Origin: Marinobacter salinisoli
GTDB lineage: Bacteria > Pseudomonadota > Gammaproteobacteria > Pseudomonadales > Oleiphilaceae
Assembly: GCF_017301335.1 (NCBI RefSeq)
Contig: NZ_CP071247.1
Span: forward strand, 2,790,001 to 2,854,000
Reading direction: 5' to 3'
DNA: 64,000 bases
Shown: piece by piece, positions 19,480 through 30,308 of the stretch
How the letters are laid out: each line of letters starts with the position of its first letter
Numbering within the stretch: position 1 is the stretch's first letter
Position numbers and translations under genes: made by a program
The notes under the pieces: model-generated
Seen by the model: only the letters and a program-made list of their open reading frames with translations
Databases searched by the model: none
Told to the model about the DNA's origin: nothing

Positions 19480-19607
19480 TACATGCCAATGATGGCAAGC
19501 CAGATGTTTCGCGGGCACAGCACAGTCTCTCCCGCAGAACTCGCAATCTCGACAACGTATCAAGGACAAAAGGGTCCAGTCCGGTTTCCGGAGTGGACCC
19601 TTTTTTG
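19480..19607 (+). ncRNA. Candidate small RNA or attenuated leader
   Basis: Between the inferred sigma-54 start and a very strong intrinsic terminator lies about 128 bases with no credible coding frame and three possible hairpins: TGCCA-atga-TGGCA (19484-19497), GCGGG...CCCGC (19511-19535) and the terminator. It may be a free-standing sRNA, as CrcZ-like or NrsZ-like sigma-54 sRNAs are, or a leader that controls entry to the electron-transfer operon starting at 19634. I see no repeated CA-rich Hfq/Crc-type motifs, so a CrcZ identity is not supported. Confidence 0.45.
19568..19606 (+). terminator. Strong terminator 27 bases before the electron-transfer operon
   Basis: GGGTCCA-g-TCCGG-ttt-CCGGA-g-TGGACCC forms a 13-position stem with a single G-G mismatch, flanked by AAAA and TTTTTTGTTTT. 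It ends at 19606 and the next gene starts at 19634, so transcription from 19454 must read through it, or be regulated by it, to reach the gene. Confidence 0.9.
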
Positions 19608-19633
19608 TTTTCAAAGGACGAGTACGCAAACGC

Positions 19634-21592
19634 ATGGGCACAAAATTTCCTGCACAGCAGGCGCTGTACGCCCCCGCTCAGTCGCTCCCAGATGAGCCAA
19701 TCATCATTGTTGGCAACGGTCCTGCTGGCGTTCATCTGTTAAAAGAGCTAAAGCGGCTCGGGGTCGATCGGCCCATCATCCAGTTCGGCAGGGAACAAAG
19801 CCAACCCTATGACCGGGTAGCACTATCCAACCTCTTACAGGGCAAAGTCACTGCCGATTCCCTGCTTGCGTCACTCGGGGACTTTTCGAACGTCAATTTT
19901 CAGTCTGGAAACGCGATCGTGTCCATTCAGACTGACTTGCGTACCGTCACAGACCAACAGGGATTGAGCTATCCCTATGGCGCCCTGGTTCTTGCTCTGG
20001 GCTCCCGGCCCCACGTGCCCGGTATACCGGGCCGTAAACTTTCTGGCGTTTTTACCTTCCGCAGCATCAACGATGTGGAACGATTGCGCTCACGGCATTT
20101 TCGCAGTCGACATTGCGTGGTTCTGGGTGGAGGACTTCTGGGGATTGAGGCGGCAAGGGGCATGCTGCGGTACGGCACGAAAGTGACCGTGATTCACCAC
20201 GCCCCTTTCCTGATGAACCGACAACTTGAACCACAAAGCGGTGACAGGCTTCGCCATGAACTGGAAGACAAAGGCCTGAAGGTCCTGCTGAATTCAACCA
20301 TCACCGACATCCTGGGTCACGACCGTGTGGAGCAAGTTCGTCTACGAGGCGGCGAAATCCTTGATTGCGACACTGTGATCTTCTCCACGGGCATCCGCCC
20401 CAACATCGAGCTGGCGCGACATGCCGGGATTGTTGTTGGGCAGGGCATTCAGATAAATGATCAACTGCAGACCTCCGCTCCTGATGTCTACGCCATTGGC
20501 GAATGCTCTGAACACAGGGGCGAAATCTACGGATTGGTATCACCGGGCCTTGAACAAGCCGCCGTACTTGCCAGCAGACTGAGCGGCGCCAACGTGTGTT
20601 ATCAGGGTTCTGCGCTTGCCAGTTCACTCAAGGTCTCCGATATCCCGGTCAACAGTGCCGGCACGGTGAGCGAATACGGCCCTGCGCTGATTGACTGTAC
20701 GCTCAGACACGCCTCCGATCAGCACTCTAGGGCTATTACGTTGTATCGGGGCAAGCTTGTCGGCGCTGCCGGAACCGGAGAATGGCCGGAATTTCACAGG
20801 TTGCAGGAGGCGATCAGCAAACAGTTGCCAGTGTACCCGTGGCAACGCCGGCGATTTGTCCGGGACGGCCGGCTGTACACGGATGATCAGATATTGCCCG
20901 ACAGTGCGATCCTGTGTAACTGCCGTCGCCTGACCGCCGGTGAGATTCGCGGCCACATGCAAGAAGGGATGACTACCCGACAACTGTGTGAGGCCTCGGG
21001 TGCGGCTCAGGTTTGTGGGAGCTGCGAGCCCCTGGTGGCCAGAGTGGCAGCCTCTCCGGTTGAAGCCAAGCCGATCAGCAGCTTCCCTCTCATTGCCGGG
21101 CTAATTGCTCTGGCTTACGCCCTGCTTTTTTACCTGGTGCCGCCATTCCCAATCCAACAAAGCGTGCTGGAGCCGGCGTGGCCCAAACTCTGGACGAGCA
21201 ACGTGGCGAGGCAATGGACCGGCTATACCCTTTTGAGCCTGATAGCGCTCGGCATGGTAGTCAGCCTTGCCAAGCGAGGACCTCAGGGGCTCTTAAAGCG
21301 ATTCAAACTGGCCCGCAACGCCCACCTCTTGCTGACCCTTTTAATGGCCTCCGTCCTGCTCGTCCATACCGGCCTCCAGCAGAGCACCAACCTCAATTTC
21401 GCCCTGCTTAGCTGCGCCATCGCTTTGATCACCCTTGGTGGAGTGACCTCTATCATGGTTGCGCTTGAGCCGCGTATTCAAAGCCTCGCGTTCAAATCTT
21501 GGAAGCGACGCCTGGCCAGCCTACACCTCTTCCTGGCGTGGCCACTTCCGGTGTTGCTTGGGTTTCACATTGTCTCGGTGTACTACTTCTAA
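19634..21592 (+). CDS. FAD/NAD(P)H oxidoreductase - BFD [2Fe-2S] - diheme membrane fusion
   Basis: A 652-residue fusion. Residues 22-330: a NirB/rubredoxin-reductase-like FAD and NAD(P)H dehydrogenase (IIIVGNGPAGVHLLKEL; HCVVLGGGLLGIEAARG; DVYAIGECSEH). Residues 428-464: a BFD-type [2Fe-2S] site, C428-x-C430 and C461-x2-C464. Residues 483-652: five hydrophobic helices, with H564/H578 and H631/H645 each spaced HX13H on two helices, as expected for two b hemes between helices in ferric-reductase or cytochrome-b-like membrane domains. The siroheme domains of NirB are absent. Electrons could thus pass from NAD(P)H to the outer side of the inner membrane. It is 8 bases before the multiheme cytochrome gene. 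The ribosome site (AAAGGACGAG) is some 14 bases before the ATG, rather far. Exact function unknown. Confidence 0.85.
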   Translation: MGTKFPAQQALYAPAQSLPDEPIIIVGNGPAGVHLLKELKRLGVDRPIIQFGREQSQPYDRVALSNLLQGKVTADSLLASLGDFSNVNFQSGNAIVSIQTDLRTVTDQQGLSYPYGALVLALGSRPHVPGIPGRKLSGVFTFRSINDVERLRSRHFRSRHCVVLGGGLLGIEAARGMLRYGTKVTVIHHAPFLMNRQLEPQSGDRLRHELEDKGLKVLLNSTITDILGHDRVEQVRLRGGEILDCDTVIFSTGIRPNIELARHAGIVVGQGIQINDQLQTSAPDVYAIGECSEHRGEIYGLVSPGLEQAAVLASRLSGANVCYQGSALASSLKVSDIPVNSAGTVSEYGPALIDCTLRHASDQHSRAITLYRGKLVGAAGTGEWPEFHRLQEAISKQLPVYPWQRRRFVRDGRLYTDDQILPDSAILCNCRRLTAGEIRGHMQEGMTTRQLCEASGAAQVCGSCEPLVARVAASPVEAKPISSFPLIAGLIALAYALLFYLVPPFPIQQSVLEPAWPKLWTSNVARQWTGYTLLSLIALGMVVSLAKRGPQGLLKRFKLARNAHLLLTLLMASVLLVHTGLQQSTNLNFALLSCAIALITLGGVTSIMVALEPRIQSLAFKSWKRRLASLHLFLAWPLPVLLGFHIVSVYYF

Positions 21593-21600
21593 GGCGCAGT

Positions 21601-22944
21601 ATGGGAAAGAAAACGATTTGGCTCCTCTGGCTTAGCTCAAGCATCGTGTTATCGAGCGTGCTCGGATACGAACTGTTCGCAAAAGACCAGAAACCCCACT
21701 TCCTTCCCGGGCAGACCACGGCCGGCCACTTCCAGATCGAGCTGGAATGCAGCACCTGCCACACCGAATCGTTCGCAGATCAGCAAGCCATCCAACAGGC
21801 CTGTATCGATTGCCACGGTGCCGAGCTTGACGCGGTCCGCGATAGCCACCCCAAAAGCAAGTTCACCGATCCGCGAAATGCCGACCGCCTTGCACAGATC
21901 GACGCCCGCTATTGTGTCAGTTGCCACAGCGAGCATACGCCAGAAATAACTCTGGCCATGGGCGTCACTCAGCCCGAGGATTTCTGCGTCCACTGTCACC
22001 AGGAGATCGCAGCGGACCGCCCCAGTCACGAGGGCATGGGCTTTGAAACCTGCGCATCAGCCGGCTGCCACAATTACCACGACAATCAGGCCTTATACGA
22101 AGATTTCCTGCTCGAACACGCCGATGAACCAGCGCTCATCGTCGCCGGAAAGCTTCCGGTAAGCAGCATGGAAGCGCTGATGGAAGTGTCGGGCCTATCC
22201 TGGGCCCCCTACGATCCTGCCAGCAACGCTTTTGACGACCAACAAGCCTGGCAGAGCGCTCACGACGAGTGGGCCGGTAGCGCCCATGGCGCGTCAGATG
22301 TGGGGTGCGAAAATTGCCACCAGCCGGAGCCGCAGACCGACTGGATTGAGCATCCCGGCACGGATACCTGCGCCCGCTGCCACGAAGCAGAATCCCAAGG
22401 CTTTATATCTGGACGGCATGGAATGCGCCTGTCTCAGGGCCTGCCGCCCATGACTCCGGGCGAGGCCCGACTTCCCATGAAGAATGATGCGGCTCACCGG
22501 CAACTCACGTGTAACAGCTGCCACGCCCCCCACGAACAAAACACCGTGACGGCGGCGGTGGAGGCTTGCCTGGGCTGCCATAACGACAACCACTCCCTGG
22601 CGTTCAAGCAGTCACCGCATCATCAGACCTGGAAACGTTTTCTTGATGGGAAGGTCGCCAGAGAGGAGGCCGTCAGCTGCGCCACCTGTCATTTGCCACG
22701 AACCGAGACCAAGCAGTTCAGCACCACCACTGTTCGAGTGGATCACAATCAGAACAACACCTTGCGCCCGAACGAAAAAATGATCCGAACCACTTGCATG
22801 CATTGCCATGGTTTGGGTTTCTCCCTCGATGCTCTGGCATCCGAGGCTCTTATTCAGTCCAATTTCACAGGCCTGCCGCCAACCCACATACCAAGCATCG
22901 ACATGGCACTGGATCGGATTGAACCAAGCACTACCACCCCGTAA
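21601..22944 (+). CDS. Undecaheme c-type cytochrome
   Basis: A 447-residue periplasmic cytochrome with an N-terminal hydrophobic signal or anchor (residues 6-26). Ten CXXCH heme sites (C50, C68, C105, C129, C236, C257, C304, C323, C360, C399) plus one unusual CX4CH (C151ASAGCH157) give eleven potential hemes. It is most like cytochrome c3/nitrite-reductase-associated multiheme families, but I do not recognise the family as characterised. The frame is open upstream to 21499 within the preceding gene; ATG 21601 is chosen because it gives the signal sequence and an 8-base gap. It probably receives electrons from the diheme membrane domain encoded just upstream. Terminal acceptor unknown. Confidence 0.88.
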   Translation: MGKKTIWLLWLSSSIVLSSVLGYELFAKDQKPHFLPGQTTAGHFQIELECSTCHTESFADQQAIQQACIDCHGAELDAVRDSHPKSKFTDPRNADRLAQIDARYCVSCHSEHTPEITLAMGVTQPEDFCVHCHQEIAADRPSHEGMGFETCASAGCHNYHDNQALYEDFLLEHADEPALIVAGKLPVSSMEALMEVSGLSWAPYDPASNAFDDQQAWQSAHDEWAGSAHGASDVGCENCHQPEPQTDWIEHPGTDTCARCHEAESQGFISGRHGMRLSQGLPPMTPGEARLPMKNDAAHRQLTCNSCHAPHEQNTVTAAVEACLGCHNDNHSLAFKQSPHHQTWKRFLDGKVAREEAVSCATCHLPRTETKQFSTTTVRVDHNQNNTLRPNEKMIRTTCMHCHGLGFSLDALASEALIQSNFTGLPPTHIPSIDMALDRIEPSTTTP

Positions 22945-22962
22945 AAACGATGGAGAGAGACC

Positions 22963-23547
22963 ATGAAAAAAGGAATCACCACCAGCGCCTTAGTTGCCAC
23001 TGCACTGCTCGCCGGTTGCGGAGGCTCGGAAGAGCCTCCGCAGACCGGCATTGAACCCAAGATATTCACCGACTCCCTGTTTGCCGTCATGAACTCGGAC
23101 CGAGCCAACTACACCAAGCTCATCGTTCAACGTCTCGGGCCGAATGGCGCAGACGCCATCAAGCCCAATGAGCACTGGGAAGACATGGAGGGCTCTGCCC
23201 CGCTCCCGGCCCAAATGTTCCGCTATGGCGCAGAAGGTGTAGCGGACGTAACCGATGCGTTCAGCTACTCACTGCAGTCGCTGTGGCCGGTCAACAAGCA
23301 AAATGCCCCGAAAACGGAAGTAGAACAAGAAGGCTTGCAGTTTATTGCCGACAACCCCGGCCAGAATTTCTATGGGGAGGAAACGCTCGGAGATACGACC
23401 TACTTTACCGCGGTTTACCCGGACGTAGCGGTGTCCCCGGCGTGCACGTCCTGTCATAACGACCACAAGGATTCCCCCAGAAGCGACTTCGAGATCGGCG
23501 AAGTCATGGGCGGCGTGGTCATTCGCCTTCCCCTGCCAAAGAGCTAA
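22963..23547 (+). CDS. DUF3365-type heme-binding lipoprotein
   Basis: A 194-residue lipoprotein: the signal ends with the lipobox LLAGC (C19). The C-terminal segment PACTSCHNDHKDSPRSDFE, followed by IGEVMGGVVIRLPL, carries a single CXXCH heme site (C161-H165) in the setting typical of the DUF3365/Tll0287-like domain, found both alone and as the sensory part of histidine kinases. Such domains are thought to sense redox state or gas ligands. It lies 18 bases after the multiheme cytochrome and 27 before the globin, so it is probably a periplasmic partner, either an electron carrier or a ligand sensor. Function is inferred from family and context. Confidence 0.82.
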   Translation: MKKGITTSALVATALLAGCGGSEEPPQTGIEPKIFTDSLFAVMNSDRANYTKLIVQRLGPNGADAIKPNEHWEDMEGSAPLPAQMFRYGAEGVADVTDAFSYSLQSLWPVNKQNAPKTEVEQEGLQFIADNPGQNFYGEETLGDTTYFTAVYPDVAVSPACTSCHNDHKDSPRSDFEIGEVMGGVVIRLPLPKS

Positions 23548-23574
23548 CTCAAAGCCCATCAGCGAGGCAATACC

Positions 23575-23988
23575 ATGAATGCACAACAAATCACCCTCGT
23601 TCAGGATTCCTTTGCCAAGGTAGTTCCTATCGCGGATCAGGCAGCGGCGATGTTTTACAGCAAGCTGTTTGAAATGGACCCGGAACTGAAGCCCCTGTTC
23701 AAAGGCGACATGAAAGAACAGGGCCAGAAGTTAATGAAAATGATCGGTATGGCCGTCAACAGCCTGGGGCGGCTTGATGAGATCGTGCCGGCAGTACAAC
23801 AGCTTGGTGTGCGACACGCCGGTTACGGCGTCAAGGACTCCGACTACGACACGGTAGGCGGTGCGCTGCTCTGGACCCTGGAACAAGGGCTTGGTGAAAA
23901 CTTCACGCCAGATTGCAAAGCTGCCTGGACTGAAACCTACACGGTGCTGGCAACCACTATGAAAGACGCCACCAAAGCACCGGCGTAA
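23575..23988 (+). CDS. Single-domain globin (bacterial hemoglobin)
   Basis: A 137-residue globin of the flavohemoglobin/Vitreoscilla hemoglobin class without a reductase domain. The B10 Tyr lies in MFYSKLF, the distal E7 Gln in EQGQKLM, and the proximal His in LGVRHAGYGV; TVGGALLWTLEQGLG is the H-helix start. The Tyr/Gln distal pair is typical of O2- and NO-reactive globins (NO dioxygenation). It has no signal peptide, so it is cytoplasmic. It is the last gene of the four-gene operon and is followed by a strong terminator. It would need a separate reductase; the flavoprotein fusion at 19634 is a possible one, by inference. Confidence 0.9.
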   Translation: MNAQQITLVQDSFAKVVPIADQAAAMFYSKLFEMDPELKPLFKGDMKEQGQKLMKMIGMAVNSLGRLDEIVPAVQQLGVRHAGYGVKDSDYDTVGGALLWTLEQGLGENFTPDCKAAWTETYTVLATTMKDATKAPA

Positions 23989-24014
23989 GATCGAAAACTG
24001 GAGATCATATCGAG

Positions 24015-24042
24015 AAAAAGGGGCAGATCTCTGCCCCTTTTT
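24015..24042. terminator. Bidirectional terminator between globin and topA
   Basis: AAAAAGGGGCAGA-tc-TCTGCCCCTTTTTT: an 8-bp stem with A and T runs on both sides, between the converging globin (stop 23988) and topA (stop 24069) genes. It should end transcripts from both directions. Confidence 0.92.
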
Positions 24043-24068
24043 TACTCAACGTCTGTGCGATGCCTCGA

Positions 24069-26702
24069 TCATTTGCTTTTCGGCACCCACTTGCCGTCGC
24101 GATAATGAGCCGTCCAGCCGGTGGCCTTGCCATCCTTTTCGGACATCACATACTGCTCTTTCATCTTCCGACTGTAACGAATCACCGTTGGATTACCCTC
24201 AGGATCCGCTGCAGGCGCCTCGAAAAGGAAGGCGTACTTCGGATCAACTTCGTTCTTGTGCGGCAGAATTTCCTTTACCAGTGGCGGACGGGTTTCCCGG
24301 TTCTTGGGAAACTTGCTCGCCGCCAGGAATAGGCCGGAAGCACCATCCCTGAGCACATAGGTATCGTCAACCTTCTGACACTGCAGTTCGGGCATTGGCA
24401 CCGGGTCCATCTTAGGCGGTGCGGGCTCGCCATTTTTGAGCAGTTTGCGCGTATTCTTGCAATCGTCGTTGGTGCAACCGAAGTATTTACCAAAGCGCCC
24501 CGTCTTGAGCTGCATCTCGGACCCACACTTATCACACTCAAGCGTGGGGCCGTCGTAGCCTTTGATCCGGAACGTACCCTTCTCCACCTCGTAACCGGAG
24601 CAGTCCGGGTTATTACCGCAAATATGTAACTTGCGGCCCTCGTCCACCAGATAGCTATCCATGGCGGTTCCGCATTTCGGGCACCGACGCTTCATGCGCA
24701 GCAGGCGAGTTTCACCCTCGCCCTCTACATCGTCGTCGGCTCCGACCACCTCGTCGCCCGACACCAGGTTGATGGTGGTCTTGCAGCGTTCTTTTGGCGG
24801 TAACGCATACCCGGAACATCCCAGGAACACACCGGTGCTGGCGACGCGAATCTGCATGTTGCGGCCGCAGCTTGGACACGGAATATCCGTTTCGGTGGGG
24901 GTGTTGGCCCGCATACTGCCTTCATCCGAGCTTTCCGCGGTTTCCAGCTGGGAACGGAATTTGCCGTAGAAGTCGTTCAGGACTTTCTTCCAGTCCACAT
25001 CGCCCTCAGCAATCTCATCCAGCTCGTCTTCCATGCGTGCCGTGAAGTCGTAATCCATGAGGTTCGGGAAGGATTCCGACAAGCGCTCGTTGACGATCTC
25101 GCCCATCTTTTCAGCATAGAAGCGCCGACTCTCTAGCCGGACATAACCGCGGTCCTGAATGGTCGAGATAATAGACGCATAGGTCGACGGCCGACCAATA
25201 CCCTGCTTCTCCAGCTCCTTGACCAGGCTCGCTTCCGTATAGCGTGGCGCGGGTTTGGTGAAATGCTGGCTCGGGTCCAGCTTTTCGAGGCCAAGAACCT
25301 CATCCACCCGAATGTCCGGAAGCGCGACGTCTTCTTCTTTCTTGGCCTGCGGAGCAGCCTTCAGGAAACCATCAAACTTGATGATCCGGCCGCGGGTACG
25401 GAGTTCGTATTCGCCGTTAGCCACCATGATGGATGTACTGAGAAACTCAGCATCGGCCATCTGGCAGGCAACGAACTGTCGCCAGATCAGCTCGTAGAGC
25501 TTCTCAGCGTCCTTTTCAAGACCACTGATATCGGAGGAGCGCCGGCTGACATCGGTCGGACGAATAGCTTCGTGAGCTTCCTGAGCTCCTTCTTTGCTGC
25601 CATAGACCCGGGGCTTTTCCGGCAGATAACGGTCACCGAACTGATCTTTGATATATTCCCGGCAGCCTGCCACCGCATCCTGACTCAGATTGGTCGAATC
25701 AGTACGCATGTAAGTGATGAAACCCGCTTCGTAAAGCCGTTGTGCCAGCATCATCGTCTTCTTGACGCTGAAGCCCATACGGTTACTGGCGGCCTGCTGC
25801 AACGTCGAGGTGATAAACGGTGCCGATGGACGGGAGCGCGTCGGCTTGTCTTCTCGCTTGGCAACCCTGAACGCCCCAGCCTTGAGCCGCTCCAGATGTT
25901 CTTTGCTCTCGGCTTCGTTGACCGGTCGGTAGGTTTTATCGGCGTACTTGGTGACTTCAAAGCGGACCGGCCGGTTTCCTTGCCCGGGCGCCAAGTCAGC
26001 ATGCATCTGCCAGAATTCTTCCGGGACGAATTTCCGGATCTCTTTTTCGCGCTCTACAATCAAGCGTACCGCCACCGACTGTACCCGGCCGGCAGACAGG
26101 CCTCGGGCTATTTTTGCCCAGAGTAGCGGCGAAACCATGTAACCAACCACCCGGTCGAGGAATCGACGGGCCTGCTGCGCATTCACCCGGTTCACATCAA
26201 CGGTTCCGGGATCCTTGAAGGCTTCCTTGATTGCGCGCTTGGTAATTTCGTTGAACACCACCCGCCGGTACTTGTCAGGTTCACCACCGATCGTTTGTTG
26301 CAGGTGCCACGCGATGGCTTCCCCCTCGCGGTCCAAATCCGTCGCGAGGTAGACGTGCTCGGCGGATTTGGCCAGACGCTTGAGCTCACTGACGACTTTT
26401 TCCTTGCCGGGAAGAATCTCGTAACGCGCCGACCAATCCTGATCAGGGTCCACACCCATGCGGGCCACCAGCTGCTCTCGGGCCTTACGCTTTTTATGGG
26501 CCGCTTTTTCTTCGGGGCTCATTTTTCGGGTCAGCGCAGCTTGCCGGGCTCGTTCCTTGGGGTCTGTCTGGGAACCACCGCCACTGACAGGAAGATCCCG
26601 AATATGGCCCACACTCGACTTAACAATGAAATCTGAGCCCAGGTACTTGTTGATGGTCTTCGCTTTCGCTGGTGACTCGACAATTACGAGACTTTTACCC
26701 AT
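24069..26702 (-). CDS. topA: DNA topoisomerase I
   Basis: Type IA topoisomerase (877 aa) that relaxes negative supercoils. In order: the TOPRIM domain ([40 protein letters not shown] with DxD-type acidic metal residues), the cleavage domain with active-site Tyr in [13 protein letters not shown], and a C-terminal part with Cys4 zinc ribbons (CPSCGRNMQ...[10 protein letters not shown]...[10 protein letters not shown]...C). Length is close to Pseudomonas TopA (868 aa). The N-terminus is canonical so the start ATG at 26702 is secure. It is apparently transcribed alone. Confidence 0.97.
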   Translation of the reverse strand: MGKSLVIVESPAKAKTINKYLGSDFIVKSSVGHIRDLPVSGGGSQTDPKERARQAALTRKMSPEEKAAHKKRKAREQLVARMGVDPDQDWSARYEILPGKEKVVSELKRLAKSAEHVYLATDLDREGEAIAWHLQQTIGGEPDKYRRVVFNEITKRAIKEAFKDPGTVDVNRVNAQQARRFLDRVVGYMVSPLLWAKIARGLSAGRVQSVAVRLIVEREKEIRKFVPEEFWQMHADLAPGQGNRPVRFEVTKYADKTYRPVNEAESKEHLERLKAGAFRVAKREDKPTRSRPSAPFITSTLQQAASNRMGFSVKKTMMLAQRLYEAGFITYMRTDSTNLSQDAVAGCREYIKDQFGDRYLPEKPRVYGSKEGAQEAHEAIRPTDVSRRSSDISGLEKDAEKLYELIWRQFVACQMADAEFLSTSIMVANGEYELRTRGRIIKFDGFLKAAPQAKKEEDVALPDIRVDEVLGLEKLDPSQHFTKPAPRYTEASLVKELEKQGIGRPSTYASIISTIQDRGYVRLESRRFYAEKMGEIVNERLSESFPNLMDYDFTARMEDELDEIAEGDVDWKKVLNDFYGKFRSQLETAESSDEGSMRANTPTETDIPCPSCGRNMQIRVASTGVFLGCSGYALPPKERCKTTINLVSGDEVVGADDDVEGEGETRLLRMKRRCPKCGTAMDSYLVDEGRKLHICGNNPDCSGYEVEKGTFRIKGYDGPTLECDKCGSEMQLKTGRFGKYFGCTNDDCKNTRKLLKNGEPAPPKMDPVPMPELQCQKVDDTYVLRDGASGLFLAASKFPKNRETRPPLVKEILPHKNEVDPKYAFLFEAPAADPEGNPTVIRYSRKMKEQYVMSEKDGKATGWTAHYRDGKWVPKSK

Positions 26703-26894
26703 AGCAGAGATATGTATCCTTGGCGAAAAAACAGTCAGAAAATCAGCAGACCGTAAACTCGTTGAAAAATCAATCGGCTAGAAAACAAACAGCTTGCCAA
26801 CTCATATAGGCTCACTGTTTTACAGGGTCAAGAATAGCAAGACAACCCATTCTTTCACTTACGATCGGCTTTTTTTCGGGATTCCTAAATAAAG

Positions 26895-26919
26895 AAGGCC
26901 CGGCATAAAGCCGGGCCTT
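26895..26919 (-). terminator. fadBA operon terminator
   Basis: On the minus strand AAGGCCCGGC-TTTAT-GCCGGGCCTT forms a perfect 10-bp stem followed by CTTTATTTAG, 33 bases past the fadA stop codon. Confidence 0.85.
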
Positions 26920-26951
26920 GCTGTGACGCATCACAGATACCATCGAGAAAT

Positions 26952-28154
<1,203 letters not shown>

Positions 28155-28160
28155 TCAGGG

Positions 28161-30308
28161 TTAGCCAAAAAACTTTTTGCCAGTCTTGGCCATTTCACGC
28201 AGCTTCTCGGTCGGGTGGTACAGAGGACCCAGATCTGCATACTTGTCTGCCAGCTCGACGAACTTGTCGACACCCATGTCGTCGATGTAACGCAGGGCGC
28301 CACCACGGAACGGAGGGAATCCGATGCCGTAGATCAGACCCATATCCGCATCGGCAGGATCTTCAACAATGCCGTCTTCCAGGCAGCGTACGGTTTCCAG
28401 ACACAGAGGAATCATCATACGAGCGATGATGTCTTCTTCCTCGAAGTCCTTCTTACCCTGAACCACAGGCTCAATCAGCTTGTAGGTTTCTTCGTCGACA
28501 ACCTTCTTCGGCTTGCCGCGCTTGTCGGTTTCGTACTTGTAGAAACCAACGTTGTTCTTCTGACCGTAACGCTTGTTCTCGAACATCACGTCGATCGCGG
28601 ACTTGTTCTCGTCCTTCATGCGGTCCGGGAAGCCTTCAGCCATTACTTCGTTGGCGTGCTTGGCGGTATCCATGCCCACTACGTCGAGCAGGTACGCCGG
28701 GCCCATCGGCCAGCCAAACTTCTCCATCACCTTATCGATCTTCTGGAAGTCCGCACCGTCACGAACCAGGCCGGCAAAGCCGCCGAAGTACGGGAACAGA
28801 ACGCGGTTAACCAGGAAGCCCGGGCAGTCGTTAACCACGATCGGAGTCTTGCCCATCGCCTTGGCATAAGCCACGGTCGTGGCAATCGCACGATCGGAAG
28901 TCTTCTCGCCACGAATAACCTCAACCAGCGGCATCATGTGTACCGGGTTGAAGAAATGCATACCGCAGAAGTTTTCCGGGCGCTTCAGGTTCTTCGCCAG
29001 CAGATTGATGGAAATCGTGGAGGTGTTGGAAGTCAGGATGGCGTCTTCACGCACCGCATCTTCGGTTTCACGCAGAACCGCGTCTTTCACCTTCGGGTTC
29101 TCAACAACCGCTTCAACAACCAGATCTACGTTTTTGAAATCACCGTAGTTCAAAGTCGGCGTGATGCTGTTAAGCACGTCCGCCATCTTGTTGGCGTCCA
29201 TCTTACCCTTGGACACGCGCTTGGCCAGCAGCTTCTTGGCCTCATCCAGACCCAGCTTGATGCCGTCCTGGTTGATGTCCTTCATGATGATCGGGGTGCC
29301 CTTCAGTGCAGACTGATAAGCCACACCGCCGCCCATGATACCGGCACCGAGTACGGCAGCCAGATCAACCTTGGCAGCTTCTTTCTCCCACGCAGACGCC
29401 TTCTTTTTCAGCGCCTGATCGTTCAGGAACAGGCCTACCAGGCAAGCCGCAACATTGGTCTTGGCCATCTTGGCGAAGCCTTTGGCTTCAACTTCGATTG
29501 CCTTGTCGCGGGTCATGCTGGCGTGCTTCTGCATCACCTTGATGGCTTCAACAGGAGCCGGGTAGTTCTTGCCAGCCTTGCCACCAACAAACGCCTTGGA
29601 GATCTCGAACGCCATCATGCTTTCCATGGCATTCAGTTTGATCTTGCCCTTCTTCTCTTCACGACGAGCTTGATTGTCGAGCTTGCCTTCGTTGCACTGA
29701 TTGATAATCGCGATAGCCGCGTCAACCAGCTTGTCGGACTCAACCACGGCATCAACCGCACCGACCTTCAGGGCGGCGTCAGCACGGTTCTCAGTGCCGC
29801 CACAAATCCACTCAACCGCGTTATCAACGCCGACCAGGCGAGACAGGCGCACGGTACCGCCGAAGCCCGGGAAGATACCCAGTTTAACTTCTGGCAGACC
29901 AACCTTGGCCTTTTTGTCCATGACCCGGTAGTCGGTCGCCAGGCACATTTCAAAGCCGCCACCCAGCGCGATGCCGTTGATGGCAGTCACGGTTGGGAAT
30001 GGCAGGTCTTCAACCGCGTTGAAAACCTCGTTAGCTCGCAGGTTGTTTGCGACCAGGTCCTCTTCGGAACCGGCAAACAAATCCGTAAATTCAGTAATGT
30101 CAGCACCAACAATAAAGCTATCCTTGGAGCTGGTTACAACCAGACCCTTCAGATTCTTTTGTGCTTTCAGTGCGTCAGTCGCGGCGCCGAGCTCTTCAAT
30201 AGTGAGACGGTTGAACTTGTTCACTGACTCGCCCTGCAAGTCAAAGTTCAACTGAGCGATCCCGCCTTCGATCTCTTTAACCGTGATGGCTTTACCTTCG
30301 TAAATCAT
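28161..30308 (-). CDS. fadB: Fatty oxidation complex alpha subunit (hydratase / 3-hydroxyacyl-CoA dehydrogenase)
   Basis: Multifunctional 715-residue protein. The N-terminal crotonase domain ([33 protein letters not shown]) hydrates enoyl-CoA, and the central dehydrogenase domain ([36 protein letters not shown]) oxidises 3-hydroxyacyl-CoA with NAD+. The reading frame extends upstream to 30488, but ATG 30308 gives the standard [16 protein letters not shown] start, has GGAG 8 bases before it, and matches Pseudomonas FadB in length. It forms an operon with fadA. A CAAAC-N4-GTATG palindrome 124 bases upstream of the start may be a PsrA-type operator. Confidence 0.97.
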   Translation of the reverse strand: MIYEGKAITVKEIEGGIAQLNFDLQGESVNKFNRLTIEELGAATDALKAQKNLKGLVVTSSKDSFIVGADITEFTDLFAGSEEDLVANNLRANEVFNAVEDLPFPTVTAINGIALGGGFEMCLATDYRVMDKKAKVGLPEVKLGIFPGFGGTVRLSRLVGVDNAVEWICGGTENRADAALKVGAVDAVVESDKLVDAAIAIINQCNEGKLDNQARREEKKGKIKLNAMESMMAFEISKAFVGGKAGKNYPAPVEAIKVMQKHASMTRDKAIEVEAKGFAKMAKTNVAACLVGLFLNDQALKKKASAWEKEAAKVDLAAVLGAGIMGGGVAYQSALKGTPIIMKDINQDGIKLGLDEAKKLLAKRVSKGKMDANKMADVLNSITPTLNYGDFKNVDLVVEAVVENPKVKDAVLRETEDAVREDAILTSNTSTISINLLAKNLKRPENFCGMHFFNPVHMMPLVEVIRGEKTSDRAIATTVAYAKAMGKTPIVVNDCPGFLVNRVLFPYFGGFAGLVRDGADFQKIDKVMEKFGWPMGPAYLLDVVGMDTAKHANEVMAEGFPDRMKDENKSAIDVMFENKRYGQKNNVGFYKYETDKRGKPKKVVDEETYKLIEPVVQGKKDFEEEDIIARMMIPLCLETVRCLEDGIVEDPADADMGLIYGIGFPPFRGGALRYIDDMGVDKFVELADKYADLGPLYHPTEKLREMAKTGKKFFG

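Noticed and set aside
19480-19607. Identity of the candidate RNA as CrcZ
   Set aside because: CrcZ has several repeated CA-rich Hfq/Crc binding motifs; this stretch does not, so only a generic sRNA or leader is proposed.
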